This document shows, one piece after another, positions 1 through 8,232 of a DNA stretch of 64,000 nucleotides. Source of the DNA: Psychromicrobium silvestre (lineage in GTDB: Bacteria > Actinomycetota > Actinomycetes > Actinomycetales > Micrococcaceae). Each line of letters opens with the position of its first letter. The stretch's first letter is position 1. Both the position numbers and the translations under genes were made by a program. The stretch covers positions 1,612,001 through 1,676,000 of the forward strand of contig NZ_JACBYQ010000001.1 of NCBI RefSeq assembly GCF_013408295.1, written 5' to 3'. The notes below the pieces were generated by a model that was given only the letters and a program-made list of their open reading frames with translations, was not told where the DNA came from and ran no database searches.

Positions 1-1
1 C

Positions 2-58
2 CTGGGCGACGACGATCTGGCCGAAGGGGTGCGACGGCTTCAGGAGTTCTTGGCCTGA
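2..58 (+). CDS. 3' end of a gene cut by the window edge (possibly an aminotransferase)
   Basis: An open frame from base 2 reads LGDDDLAEGVRRLQEFLA and stops at TGA 56-58. The amphipathic ending of the type 'GVRRLxEFL' is common at the C terminus of fold-type I PLP aminotransferases, but 18 residues are too few to assign a family. The gene runs towards the minus-strand response regulator gene, so the two are convergent. The 55 bases between them contain short GAGTTCGC-like direct repeats and only a weak CCCAG/CTGGG hairpin. Confidence 0.4.
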   Translation: MGDDDLAEGVRRLQEFLA

Positions 59-112
59 GTTCGCTAAGTCTGAGTTCGCCCAACTTAAGTTCACCCAGCC
101 TGCTGGGCCGGA

Positions 113-751
113 TCAGAGTAACTTCCGGTTCGCGGCCCAGCGGGTCAGTTCGTGCCGAGAGGAAAGCTGGAGTTTGCGCAGCACGGCGGACACATGGGTC
201 TCCACCGTCTTGACCGAAATGAACAGTTGCTTCGCGGTTTCTTTATAGCTGTAGCCGCGAGCGATCAGCCGCATTACCTCGCCCTCCCTTGCGGACAGCC
301 GGTCCAACTCGTCATCCACTGCAATGCCGGTACTGCCGAAGGCATCCAGGACGAAACCCGCCAGTCGGGGCGAGAAGACCGCGTCCCCACCGGCCACGGT
401 CCGCACCGCCGCGGAAATCTCCGCCCCGGAGCTAGCCTTGGTCACGTAGCCGCGAGCTCCGGCCCTAATTACCGAGACCACATCCTCTGCCGCGTCGGAG
501 ACACTCAGGGCCAGGAACTTTACTTCGCCGAGCAGCGCCAGGGAGCCTTCAATCACCTCGCGCCCGCCGCCGCCCCTGCCGCCGGGCAGATGCACATCGA
601 GCAACACCACCTCCGGGCGATGCTCGGCGATCGCGGCAACCGCCTCCTCGACGGTAGCCGCCTCGGCCAGCACCAGCAGGTCTGGTTCCAGATCGGCCTT
701 CAGGCCGGACCGGAAGATGGCGTGGTCATCGACCACTACAACCTTTGTCAT
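113..751 (-). CDS. LuxR/NarL-family two-component response regulator
   Basis: This is a 212-residue DNA-binding response regulator. The N-terminal receiver has the acidic pair D8-D9 (VVDDH) and the phosphoacceptor D52 in VVLLDVHLP, followed by a glycine-rich loop (GGRGGGG, about residues 57-63). The C-terminal LuxR helix-turn-helix spans roughly residues 150-205 (LSAREGEVMRLIARG, SVKTVETHVSAVLRKL). Its start overlaps the stop of the upstream histidine kinase by 4 bp, so the two are co-translated and almost certainly form a cognate pair. The kinase carries PspC, and three PspC/membrane genes lie divergently, so a role in envelope-stress control is likely. That role is inferred from context. 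Confidence 0.93.
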   Translation of the reverse strand: MTKVVVVDDHAIFRSGLKADLEPDLLVLAEAATVEEAVAAIAEHRPEVVLLDVHLPGGRGGGGREVIEGSLALLGEVKFLALSVSDAAEDVVSVIRAGARGYVTKASSGAEISAAVRTVAGGDAVFSPRLAGFVLDAFGSTGIAVDDELDRLSAREGEVMRLIARGYSYKETAKQLFISVKTVETHVSAVLRKLQLSSRHELTRWAANRKLL

Positions 752-1989
752 GCTGATTTTTCCTCCTGCTCAGCCGCACGCAGCGGCAACTTCAGCTGCA
801 CCTCGGTACCGTCTTCCGAAGAGTTAATAACCGCCGTCCCACCATGTCGCTGCATCCGTCCGATCACCGACTCCCGAACTCCCAGCCGGTCGGCCGGCAC
901 CTTCGAAATCTCAAAGCCGGGGCCCCGATCCCTAATGAACACCTCGGCAACGTCCGCCGTGGCTTCCAGGTACACCGAAACACTCGTTCCGGCATGGCGC
1001 ACCGCATTCAAAATCGCCTCTCGACTGGCCTGCGCAAGTGCCTCCACGCCGTCGTCCATTACAGCGTCTCCCACCGCGATCAGTTCCACCGGCACACCGT
1101 GGGTGTCTTCCAGCTCGGCCGTGATCGCTTTCAAGCGGGCCACCAAGTTGGTCGGGTTCCGGCTGGCGTCTTGGTAAATCCAGTCCCGTAGCTCTCGCTC
1201 CTGGGCTCGCGCTAGGGTGAGAACATCCTGTTCGGAACCCGCCTTGCGCTGGATCAAAGCCAGGGTTTGCAGCACCGAGTCATGCAGGTGCGCTGCGATC
1301 TCCGCTCGTTCGGTCTCCCGTACCCTGGCGGCACGTTCCTCTTGCAGGTCTCGCCAAAGCCGCAGCGCCCAGGGAGTCAAGACCATCCCGACCCCGGCCA
1401 GCACGGCGAAGGCTGCGACCAATGCGGGCAGCACCCGATCCCAACCACCACCGCCAGTAACTAAAACGATGACACCGAGAGCCACGAGGACCAGCCCAGC
1501 CAGCAGGCGAAGCAGACCGAAGGGGCTACTCCGTTTGCTGCCTTCGGGCAGAACCGAGTTGAGCAGGGTGGCTCGACGAGTGGCATCTAATTGCAGCCAA
1601 ACCAAGACCGCGCCTACCGCGATCACCGCAATGGGCAGTACCACCCCGAGTTGCAGATTCACCCCGAGCAATTGGACCAGAAAGAGCAGGGCGGCAATCA
1701 GCAACACGGCACCAATCACCACTTCTTTGGTGCCTCTGCGCTGCCAGATTCTATTGGCGTCCTCCAGTAGCTGGCGGGGTCGCGCCTCGGCTCCGCCCGG
1801 GGCTCCAGGTTCCGGCACCAGCGCCCAGAGCCAGAGGTAGAAAAGAATCCCTGCGCCGAAGAAAAGAGACGATAGGACCATGCCGAGCCGGACGGTGGAA
1901 ACCCGCCAGCCTAGGTGCTCGGCAAGACCAGCACACACACCGGCGACCTTCCGGTCGGTGCTGCGGGTCAATGCGGGTCTGGCTACCAT
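748..1989 (-). CDS. PspC-domain sensor histidine kinase (NarL/DesK type)
   Basis: This is a membrane sensor kinase of about 413 residues. The N terminus is a PspC domain (STDRKVAGVCAGLAEHLGW) with a membrane segment ending in LWALVPEP. Two further hydrophobic blocks follow, of two segments each. The HisKA_3 dimerisation domain has the phospho-acceptor in AHLHDSVLQTL, and the HATPase_c domain shows EAILNAVRHA and DRGPGF. I prefer ATG 1989 (MVARPALTRS), where homology to PspC begins; a TTG four codons upstream (2001) is also possible, and neither has a clear ribosome-binding site. It overlaps the response regulator by 4 bp and is divergent from the PspC membrane genes, so the roughly 115 bp spacer must hold both promoters. 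The signal sensed is unknown; PspC proteins act in membrane-stress responses. Confidence 0.9.
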   Translation of the reverse strand: MVARPALTRSTDRKVAGVCAGLAEHLGWRVSTVRLGMVLSSLFFGAGILFYLWLWALVPEPGAPGGAEARPRQLLEDANRIWQRRGTKEVVIGAVLLIAALLFLVQLLGVNLQLGVVLPIAVIAVGAVLVWLQLDATRRATLLNSVLPEGSKRSSPFGLLRLLAGLVLVALGVIVLVTGGGGWDRVLPALVAAFAVLAGVGMVLTPWALRLWRDLQEERAARVRETERAEIAAHLHDSVLQTLALIQRKAGSEQDVLTLARAQERELRDWIYQDASRNPTNLVARLKAITAELEDTHGVPVELIAVGDAVMDDGVEALAQASREAILNAVRHAGTSVSVYLEATADVAEVFIRDRGPGFEISKVPADRLGVRESVIGRMQRHGGTAVINSSEDGTEVQLKLPLRAAEQEEKSA

Positions 1990-2104
1990 GCTTCGATTCA
2001 AGCACGTTCAGGGCCACCGAAGGCACGAACCAAGGGTAGGTTCAGGGTTGAATCAGGGGAACACCCGATAGCCGGCAAGCTAGTCAAGCCGCCAAGATGG
2101 AAAT

Positions 2105-3628
2105 ATGAGCGAAACGAATAGCACCCCGGAGGGGCAACCGGAGGCACATGATGAAACGACTGAGGCTACCCCCGCAGCGATGAATCCGGCATCGGCCGGG
2201 GCTTCAAGTGACCCCTACGGAAGCGGACCCCACGAAAGCGGCCCCTACGAAAGTGGCACCTACGGAAGCCCGCACAGTGCCCGCAGCGGCTGGCAGGGAA
2301 GCTCGCAAAGTGGCCCCCAAAGCGCGCAACAGGGCGGTCAGCCGGCGGCTAAGAACTTCTTCGATTGGTTGCGGGGCCTAGGAATTGTCCGCGGCAATGA
2401 TCGCTGGATCGGGGGCGTTGCCAGCGGAGTCGCGGCACGCCTGGGCATCGATCCGATCATCGTCCGAGGCGTCATCGTGGTTGCCTCAATCTTTTTCGGC
2501 ATCGGCCTGCTCGCCTATGGTGTGGCCTGGGCACTGCTGCCCGAGCCGGATGGTCGAATCCACGTCCAGGAAGTCGCCAAGGGTACCTGGAGCAGCGGCA
2601 TGACGGGGGCCTCGATCTTTGTTCTGCTCGCTATCCTGCCGTTCTGGCGAGGGCTGCTGTTCTTCGACTCCGGATGGTGGTTTCCCTGGCCGTTGCTGGT
2701 AATTGCCGCGATTGTGACGCCGATGATTTTGGCGGTGAGCCGTGGCCGTAAGGCTACTCCGGCGGCTCAGTCACAGCCTCAGGGGCCGAGTCCCTATCGC
2801 CCGGAGAGCCCGGTAAGCGCTACTCATCCGGCCTTCAGCGCCTCCGCGAGTAGCGTTCCGGTACAGCCCTATCAGGGCTCACTACAAACATCGACGACGG
2901 CGGCCACCGCACCCTCGTCGCCCACCGTGCTGTTAGCTCCGACTACACAGCCCAAACCCAAGAAACCTCGAGCTAAAGGAGCGGGAGCGGCCGCCGTGGC
3001 CATCACCCTAGGTTTGGCCGCGCTGGTTTTCGGCGGCATCTTCCTGGCCGAATTGCTCGGCCTTGTCGGCGGCTCGGTTGCTGTACTGGCCTGGGCCTCG
3101 GCCGGTGTGGTGTGTGCGCTCGGCATTGTGGTTGCCGCTCTGCGTGGCCGGACCGGGAGCGGTCTGGGGTTCTTCGCGGTAACCTCCCTGATCGTGGCCG
3201 GTGCCCTGGCCTTGCTGCCCCAGGTTTCATCGAATGCACAGTGGAGCGTCGCTCGAACCACGAGTTGGTCCGTTGATCAACAGCAGGAAGCTCAGGACGG
3301 GTTCGTACTGATGGCCTCGAGCGGGGCGCTCGATCTCAGGCCGCTCAAGTCCCCGAATCAGACCGTCACGATTCCGATTCTGATCGCCGCAGCTTCAGCC
3401 AAGGTGCAGATTCCTGACAATGTCCCGGTGGAGGTCAGGGACAAGCTATGGGCTGGCAACGTCAGCGCTTGGATACATAATCCGGATAACACCCAAGTTC
3501 CGGGTCCAGCCACTTCGGCTCCGAACCGGATCTATCAATTCAATACGAGCGCTTCAGGACCCAAGATTATTCTTGAGGTCACCGGTCTCGGCACCTTGAG
3601 CGTAGTGACCAACAGCGAGGAGAAGTAG
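2105..3628 (+). CDS. PspC-domain multi-pass membrane protein
   Basis: The protein has 507 residues. The first 80 or so are disordered and rich in Ser, Gly, Gln and Pro, with imperfect repeats of the type SGPYESG. A PspC domain follows (residues about 85-155: NDRWIGGVASGVAARLGID, then a membrane helix ending WALLPEP). Two more transmembrane helices, a second Pro/Ser/Thr-rich linker, three helices around residues 295-375 and a C-terminal soluble domain of about 130 residues complete it. The PspC motif matches that of the divergent kinase and of the gene at 3903. The soluble end may be extracytoplasmic, by membrane topology. It starts an operon with the next two genes (0 and 4 bp spacing). The exact function is unknown; an envelope-stress role is inferred. 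Confidence 0.85.
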   Translation: MSETNSTPEGQPEAHDETTEATPAAMNPASAGASSDPYGSGPHESGPYESGTYGSPHSARSGWQGSSQSGPQSAQQGGQPAAKNFFDWLRGLGIVRGNDRWIGGVASGVAARLGIDPIIVRGVIVVASIFFGIGLLAYGVAWALLPEPDGRIHVQEVAKGTWSSGMTGASIFVLLAILPFWRGLLFFDSGWWFPWPLLVIAAIVTPMILAVSRGRKATPAAQSQPQGPSPYRPESPVSATHPAFSASASSVPVQPYQGSLQTSTTAATAPSSPTVLLAPTTQPKPKKPRAKGAGAAAVAITLGLAALVFGGIFLAELLGLVGGSVAVLAWASAGVVCALGIVVAALRGRTGSGLGFFAVTSLIVAGALALLPQVSSNAQWSVARTTSWSVDQQQEAQDGFVLMASSGALDLRPLKSPNQTVTIPILIAAASAKVQIPDNVPVEVRDKLWAGNVSAWIHNPDNTQVPGPATSAPNRIYQFNTSASGPKIILEVTGLGTLSVVTNSEEK

Positions 3629-3898
3629 ATGAGCAATCAGGAAACCCCGAATGCCCCGGAACGCGCAGGGGTGCGGATCAGCACACTAGTCTGGGGAGTT
3701 CTCTTGATCGCTATCGGAGCACTTATCGTGGTGGGTCGCTACTCATCTCTCGACCTCGACCCGCGCCTTGCCATGATCGGCATTCTGCTGCTGGCCGGCG
3801 TCGCACTGGTCTTCGGGGGTGTTCTTTCAGCCATCAGCCGCTCCCGCACTTCGCGACAGACCGAGCAGGCCGATCCCGAGCCCTTGGAGCTAGGCTGA
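3629..3898 (+). CDS. small two-helix membrane protein in the PspC operon
   Basis: This 89-residue protein has two predicted transmembrane helices (about residues 18-37 and 47-69) and a charged C terminus rich in Arg, then Glu/Pro. It starts immediately after the stop of the upstream PspC gene, so expression is coupled. I recognise no catalytic motif. Its fixed position between two PspC genes suggests an accessory part of the same membrane module. Confidence 0.75.
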   Translation: MSNQETPNAPERAGVRISTLVWGVLLIAIGALIVVGRYSSLDLDPRLAMIGILLLAGVALVFGGVLSAISRSRTSRQTEQADPEPLELG

Positions 3899-3902
3899 AA
3901 GG

Positions 3903-4151
3903 GTGAACAAATTCTTTTCGCTGATGCGTAGAACCGGCCTGCGGCGTGGGCCACAGCGCTGGCTCGGCGGGGTGCTGGGCGGAATAGCGGCAGGCACGAA
4001 GATCGACGTGGCTTGGGTGCGAATAGGCTTCCTGATCTTCTGTCTGCTGCCCGGCCCCGCTTTCGTCTTCTATCTAGCGGCTTGGCTGATCGTTCCCGAC
4101 CGGCAAGGAAACATTGTGCTGGAAAGACTCTGGTCAATGCGGCGGAGCTAG
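3903..4151 (+). CDS. short PspC-domain protein
   Basis: An 82-residue protein that is little more than a PspC domain: GPQRWLGGVLGGIAAGTKIDVAWVRIGF, followed by a hydrophobic helix ending YLAAWLIVPD. It starts with GTG 4 bp after the preceding stop. It is the third PspC copy in this locus, counting the one fused to the histidine kinase. It probably acts with the upstream membrane proteins; a direct interaction with the kinase is possible but not shown. Confidence 0.85.
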   Translation: MNKFFSLMRRTGLRRGPQRWLGGVLGGIAAGTKIDVAWVRIGFLIFCLLPGPAFVFYLAAWLIVPDRQGNIVLERLWSMRRS

Positions 4152-4174
4152 CCCTCCGTACCGCTCGATAATCA

Positions 4175-4258
4175 CTGTCCGATCGTCACCGCCCGATCGC
4201 GGCTGTCCGATCGTCACCGCCCGATCACGGCTGTCCGATCGTCACCGCTCGATTTCGG
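4175..4258. repeat. three tandem copies of a 28-bp repeat
   Basis: Units begin at 4175, 4203 and 4231. Each starts CTGTCCGATCGTCACCGC and ends CGATC/T-x-CGG. Copies 1 and 2 differ at one position, and copy 3 has diverged at its end. The units are contiguous, so this is not a CRISPR array. It lies between the last PspC gene and a strong terminator in a 412-bp spacer with no other gene. Confidence 0.9.
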
Positions 4259-4321
4259 CATCCGTTTCCCCTCGAGGCACCGCGAACGCCGGGTGCCTCG
4301 AGGGGAAACGGATGCTTTTTT
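4258..4321 (+). terminator. strong rho-independent terminator with a 24-bp perfect stem
   Basis: The arms at 4258-4281 and 4292-4315 are exact reverse complements (GCATCCGTTTCCCCTCG... against ...CGAGGGGAAACGGATGC), with a 10-base loop and a run of six T after the stem. It closes the PspC operon. The same arm sequence recurs in the spacer before mshD (10782-10880), so it belongs to a dispersed palindromic family. The remaining 240 bases before the phosphofructokinase gene contain GATGCGAAACA direct repeats and, presumably, the pfkA promoter. Confidence 0.9.
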
Positions 4322-4563
4322 GACGGATGCGAAACAGATGCGAAACAGAAGTAATACGGGATCAATACGGACGCGAACGGGATCCGGAAGAAAGCCCGAT
4401 GGAAGCAGATTCGAAGCCCATCGGAACCCCGTTGAGAAGAATAAAGGCACGTCATGAAGTTACCCAGATCACAATTTAGCGGAGAATTGTTTAGAATCGA
4501 GACAGAGCTCAATGGAGTGCTCATCCCTGACTGATCCAAATCACAAGCAAGGATTGAGCCTTA

Positions 4564-5586
4564 ATGAAGATCGGAATCCTGACCAGCGGTGGCGACTGCC
4601 CCGGACTCAACGCGGTAATCCGCGGTGCGGTGCTGAAGGGCATCAAGATTCACGGTCAGGAGTTTGTTGGCTTCCGCGATGGCTGGCGTGGCGTGGTCGA
4701 AGGCGACATTATGGATCTACCCCGACAGAGCGTGCGCGGCATCTCAAAACAGGGTGGCACCATCCTGGGAACCTCTCGGACTAACCCTTTCGACGGCGGC
4801 GGCCCCGAGATTATCAAGGCCCATATGGAACGCCTGGGCATCGATGCGATTATCGCCATTGGCGGCGAAGGTACCTTGGCAGCGGCCAAGCGACTGACCG
4901 ACGTCGGACTCAAAATCGTTGGCGTACCCAAAACCGTAGACAACGACTTGGACGCCACCGACTACACCTTCGGCTTTGACACCGCCGTACAGATTGCCAC
5001 CGAAGCCATCGACCGGCTGCGTACCACGGGAGAATCCCATCATCGCTGCATGATCGCCGAGGTGATGGGCCGGCACGTCGGTTGGATCGCCCTGCACGCC
5101 GGAATGGCGTCCGGCGCACATGCCATTCTGATTCCCGAGCAAAAGGTCAGCTTGGAACAGATCGCGGAATGGGTCAACGACGCTCACGAACGCGGCCGCG
5201 CACCCCTTGTCGTGGTTGCGGAGGGCTTTGTTCCGGAACACTTGGAGTCCCCGCATTCCGTGCGTGGTCTGGATACCTTCGGCCGGCCACGCCTGGGCGG
5301 CATTGGCGATCAGCTCTCCGCTCAAATTGAAGAGCGCACTGGCATCGAGACCCGGGCCACTATTCTGGGCCATATCCAGCGCGGCGGTGTGCCAACCGCC
5401 TATGACCGGGTGCTGGCAACTCGGCTAGGGATGGCAGCCATTGACTCCGTGGTGGACGGTCACTGGGGCACGATGGTGGCTCTCTCCGGAACCGAAATCG
5501 TCCATGTGCCCTTCGAAGCCGCTCTGGGGAACCTCAAAACCGTGCCACAGAGCCGTTACGACGAGGCATCGATTCTGTTCGGCTGA
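4564..5586 (+). CDS. pfkA: 6-phosphofructokinase
   Basis: A 340-residue glycolytic kinase that phosphorylates fructose 6-phosphate in the cytoplasm. The nucleotide site starts at GILTSGGDCPGLNAVIRG. The catalytic region shows GGEGTLAAAK and PKTVDNDLDATDYTFGFDTA, and the sugar-phosphate site includes MGRHVGWIAL and the late HIQRGG motif. The glycine of GGEG is of the ATP-dependent type, whereas the lysine of PKTVDND occupies the position that is lysine in PPi-dependent enzymes. This mix is known from actinobacterial group III PFKs, so ATP is the likelier donor but should be tested. Start ATG 4564. The acetyltransferase gene follows after 2 bp. Confidence 0.95.
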   Translation: MKIGILTSGGDCPGLNAVIRGAVLKGIKIHGQEFVGFRDGWRGVVEGDIMDLPRQSVRGISKQGGTILGTSRTNPFDGGGPEIIKAHMERLGIDAIIAIGGEGTLAAAKRLTDVGLKIVGVPKTVDNDLDATDYTFGFDTAVQIATEAIDRLRTTGESHHRCMIAEVMGRHVGWIALHAGMASGAHAILIPEQKVSLEQIAEWVNDAHERGRAPLVVVAEGFVPEHLESPHSVRGLDTFGRPRLGGIGDQLSAQIEERTGIETRATILGHIQRGGVPTAYDRVLATRLGMAAIDSVVDGHWGTMVALSGTEIVHVPFEAALGNLKTVPQSRYDEASILFG

Positions 5587-5588
5587 GC

Positions 5589-6302
5589 ATGAGTTTCGAT
5601 CAGAGCTCCACACCGATAGTTCAACTCGCCTGGGAGCGTTTGCTGGGCTTTTCCGATGGCAGCTTTGCCGAGGCCGCCCGCACTTCCGCGCCACAGCGGC
5701 TGAGACGAGTTACCGAAAAGACCGACCTCGCTATGTTCGTTCGGATCTTTGGCCTGGGCGTCCTGATCGGCCCGGATTGGTTCCTGGAGCGAGCTTCGAC
5801 CCTGGCCGATGACGAACTCAGCCAGCATGCGACCCTGCTTTCCCTTGGTCTGGATCATGGAGCCCAGGGGCTGGGTGCCGCCGAGTTATTGGTGGCCGAT
5901 GATCTAGAAGTGATCGATCCTGATCAGGAACTTCTGGTCTCCCTGGAGCCCGACGACGCCTCCCGGCTTTGCGCTGCCTGCCCACCCGATGATGTCAATG
6001 AGTCCGGACTGGCGGAGATGTCTGATCGGTTTAGCATCATGTCAGGAGACGATCCCATCGCCACCTCCGGATATCAAGAGTGGCGGAGCTTGCTCGCCCA
6101 TCTGGGCCTGTTAGTAAAACCAGAATTGCGGCGAGCGGGTTACGGTCTGGCCGCTGCTGGCATTGCCGCACACGAAGCACTGGGAGCCGGGCTGATCCCA
6201 CAGTGGCGGGCGTCAAAAGAGAACGAACCTTCCCGAGCGCTGGCTTTGAAATTAGGTTTTGTTCCTATCGGCACCCAGACCACCATTCGGCTACTTAGCT
6301 AA
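5589..6302 (+). CDS. GNAT-like acetyltransferase family protein
   Basis: A 237-residue protein whose C-terminal third resembles the GNAT fold: LVKPELRRAGYGLAAAGIAAHEAL fits the acetyl-CoA pyrophosphate loop region, and ASKENEPSRALALKLGFVPIG is the typical last-helix segment of the 'N.S..ly.klGF' type. The N-terminal two thirds are less conserved and carry no motif I can name. It sits 2 bp after pfkA and is probably co-transcribed. The substrate is unknown. A 17-bp AGCTAAATTTCG-type direct repeat overlaps the stop codon. Confidence 0.7.
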   Translation: MSFDQSSTPIVQLAWERLLGFSDGSFAEAARTSAPQRLRRVTEKTDLAMFVRIFGLGVLIGPDWFLERASTLADDELSQHATLLSLGLDHGAQGLGAAELLVADDLEVIDPDQELLVSLEPDDASRLCAACPPDDVNESGLAEMSDRFSIMSGDDPIATSGYQEWRSLLAHLGLLVKPELRRAGYGLAAAGIAAHEALGAGLIPQWRASKENEPSRALALKLGFVPIGTQTTIRLLS

Positions 6303-6353
6303 ATTTCGAGCAGCTAAATTTCGGCTCATCGGACGTAGCCCACCGGTTCAGGC

Positions 6354-7439
6354 TTAGCGCACCGCTTTGAGGAACCCGCTCTGCCTACCCACAACCTGCC
6401 CCGCGTCGGTGGCCACAATAATCTCCTGCGCGGCGATATACGGTTCATCACCGTCCAGCACGGTCAGATCGGCTTCGGGGTCGACGTTTCGCTTGATCAC
6501 CGCCAGTCCAATCGGACCCATCTCGTAGTGTTGCGCCACCGAGGTCAGCGTTCCCACATTGCGCTCGCCCAGCAGCACGGGCGAACCCACAACGGGCAAG
6601 GTGTGCTGGGAACCATCCAATTGCAGGAACACCAGCCTGCGCGGAGGATGCCCTAGGTTGTGCACTCGGGCTACCGTTTCCTGGCCCTTGTAGCAGCCCT
6701 TAGAGAGGTGGACGGCGGTGCGCAGCAGGTCCAATTCATGCGGAATCGACTTCTCGTCCGTCTCCGCTCCCCAACGGGGCCGCCAGGCTGCGATCCGGAG
6801 CGCCTCGACCGCCAGGCTTCCGGCCAGCGTCATTCCAGCGGCAAGCAAGGTCGAAACTGTGCTGTCCAATTCGGCTATCCGCACCAGGTATTCAAACCAG
6901 GGCCGATCCTGCCCTGGATGCGATTCGGGAACCGCATAGGCGAAGCCACCGGGCACCACGCCCGGCCAGGGATCCTGCCAACACGGAGTGCTTTCAAGCA
7001 ACGGAGTCGTAGCGGCAAGAACACCCCATTCGGAACTGGCATCTGCAATCTCTACTCGCAACATGAATTTCATCGAACCAAGCCATTCGGCCAGCGGAGC
7101 AGCTTCGGCGGCCTCGACCAGCAGCCAGGCCGTCTCGCCGTCGTCCACAACATGCGCGTCATACTCGATCCGGCCCTGCAAACTGAGCAGCAGCAACTCG
7201 GCGGATTCACCGGCTGCGAGCCGCGAAACATCCTGTGAAGACAAAGTGGTGAGCCAGCTCAGCCGGTCCGGGCCGCTCACCGTGACCACTCCGTGCTGGG
7301 AATGATCGACGACGGCGGTGCCCGCGGCGAGCGCGCGCTGCTCACGGAGCGGATCGCCGTAGTGTGCGGCGACGCCCTGGTCCAGCCCTTCCGCGGCAAC
7401 GGCTCCGGGGCGGGACAATAAGGGGCTTCGATAGGTCAT
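6354..7439 (-). CDS. ygfZ: YgfZ/GcvT-family folate-binding protein
   Basis: A 361-residue protein of the YgfZ family, which uses folate to support assembly or repair of certain iron-sulfur enzymes. The family signature KGCYKGQETVARVHNLG is clear at about residues 245-262, and the N-terminal GcvT-like part includes VSGPDRLSWLTTLSSQDV. Length fits the actinobacterial branch. It is the last gene of a minus-strand set with the nitrobindin-like gene, 28 bp downstream of that gene's stop. Assignment rests mainly on the KGCYxGQ motif. Confidence 0.92.
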   Translation of the reverse strand: MTYRSPLLSRPGAVAAEGLDQGVAAHYGDPLREQRALAAGTAVVDHSQHGVVTVSGPDRLSWLTTLSSQDVSRLAAGESAELLLLSLQGRIEYDAHVVDDGETAWLLVEAAEAAPLAEWLGSMKFMLRVEIADASSEWGVLAATTPLLESTPCWQDPWPGVVPGGFAYAVPESHPGQDRPWFEYLVRIAELDSTVSTLLAAGMTLAGSLAVEALRIAAWRPRWGAETDEKSIPHELDLLRTAVHLSKGCYKGQETVARVHNLGHPPRRLVFLQLDGSQHTLPVVGSPVLLGERNVGTLTSVAQHYEMGPIGLAVIKRNVDPEADLTVLDGDEPYIAAQEIIVATDAGQVVGRQSGFLKAVR

Positions 7440-7467
7440 ACTGATGCCAACGGGGCTGGCAGCAAGG

Positions 7468-8085
7468 CTATTCCGCGGCTTCCGGGGCAGCGACCTTCTT
7501 CAAGATCGCCGAGGCGTGGGCTTCGAGCGAATTACCCTCGGCTGCGACATCCCAGCGCCAGAACAAATCTCCGTTCACCAGGCCGAAGATCCTGGTGGCT
7601 GCGGCGTAGTCCTTGGAACCGGCACCACGCATCACGGCGTCGGTGGAGAGCTGAATCTGCGGACCCTTGATGGTGCCGTAGTAAAGCTCGGAGATACCGC
7701 CGGGGTGGGTGATGGTCGCGGTGATATCGAAGCCGCCGCTGTCATTGCGTAGCTCTTCTACTGCGTCGGCGTCGCGTAAGGCTGGGACAATATCGGCCGG
7801 AATTAGTCCGGGGCCGCCGTCGGACTCACCAAGTTTGCGATCCAGAGCCCAGAAGCCCAGCTCGATGCTCAGCGGACGTAATTTATGACCTTCTTCATCG
7901 GTGAGCCAGCTCTCTGCAAGGTACTGCAGGTACGGCAAGCCATTCGAGCCGAAGCTGACGTGCTGGAAGAAGTGGCCTGAGTCGGCTTCGCCGGTACCCA
8001 GCCTGCCCTGACCTTCCCATTCACCGATCAACCAGGAGAGCGGAACCAGCTCCGGGGTCAGATCGGTGGGAATCTCAATGGGCAC
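7468..8085 (-). CDS. nitrobindin-like heme-binding beta-barrel (FABP/DUF1794) protein
   Basis: A 205-residue protein of the THAP4/nitrobindin-like family. The N-terminal signature LSWLIGEWEGQGRLGTGE and the later HFFQHVSF and LHSIELGFW-type strands fit the ten-strand barrel that binds heme and nitric oxide in this family. The start codon is GTG, three bases after the stop of the 37-residue membrane protein, indicating translational coupling. Heme binding is inferred from family membership; I have not verified the axial histidine by alignment. Confidence 0.85.
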   Translation of the reverse strand: MPIEIPTDLTPELVPLSWLIGEWEGQGRLGTGEADSGHFFQHVSFGSNGLPYLQYLAESWLTDEEGHKLRPLSIELGFWALDRKLGESDGGPGLIPADIVPALRDADAVEELRNDSGGFDITATITHPGGISELYYGTIKGPQIQLSTDAVMRGAGSKDYAAATRIFGLVNGDLFWRWDVAAEGNSLEAHASAILKKVAAPEAAE

Positions 8086-8088
8086 GGC

Positions 8089-8202
8089 TTACTTCTGGCC
8101 TTTGAACAGCCGCCAGACCACCAGACCGGCGAACCAAGCCATCGAAAGGCCGGCTACAACCAGCAACACAATGAAGAAAATTTCCAGACCGAGTGTCGAC
8201 AT
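8089..8202 (-). CDS. 37-residue single-pass membrane protein
   Basis: The frame from ATG 8202 to TAA 8089 encodes MSTLGLEIFFIVLLVVAGLS, then MAWFAGLVVWRLFKGQK. The protein is one long hydrophobic helix with a short basic tail. Its stop lies 3 bp before the GTG of the nitrobindin-like gene, so it is the first gene of that transcript. The clean helix-plus-basic-tail pattern and the tight coupling support a real gene. Its function is unknown. Confidence 0.7.
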   Translation of the reverse strand: MSTLGLEIFFIVLLVVAGLSMAWFAGLVVWRLFKGQK

Positions 8203-8232
8203 GGCTTTATCCTATCGCGGCTCAGCGGTTGC

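Noticed and set aside
4175..4258. 28-bp repeats considered as a CRISPR array
   Set aside because: The three copies are contiguous with no spacers, and no cas genes are present.
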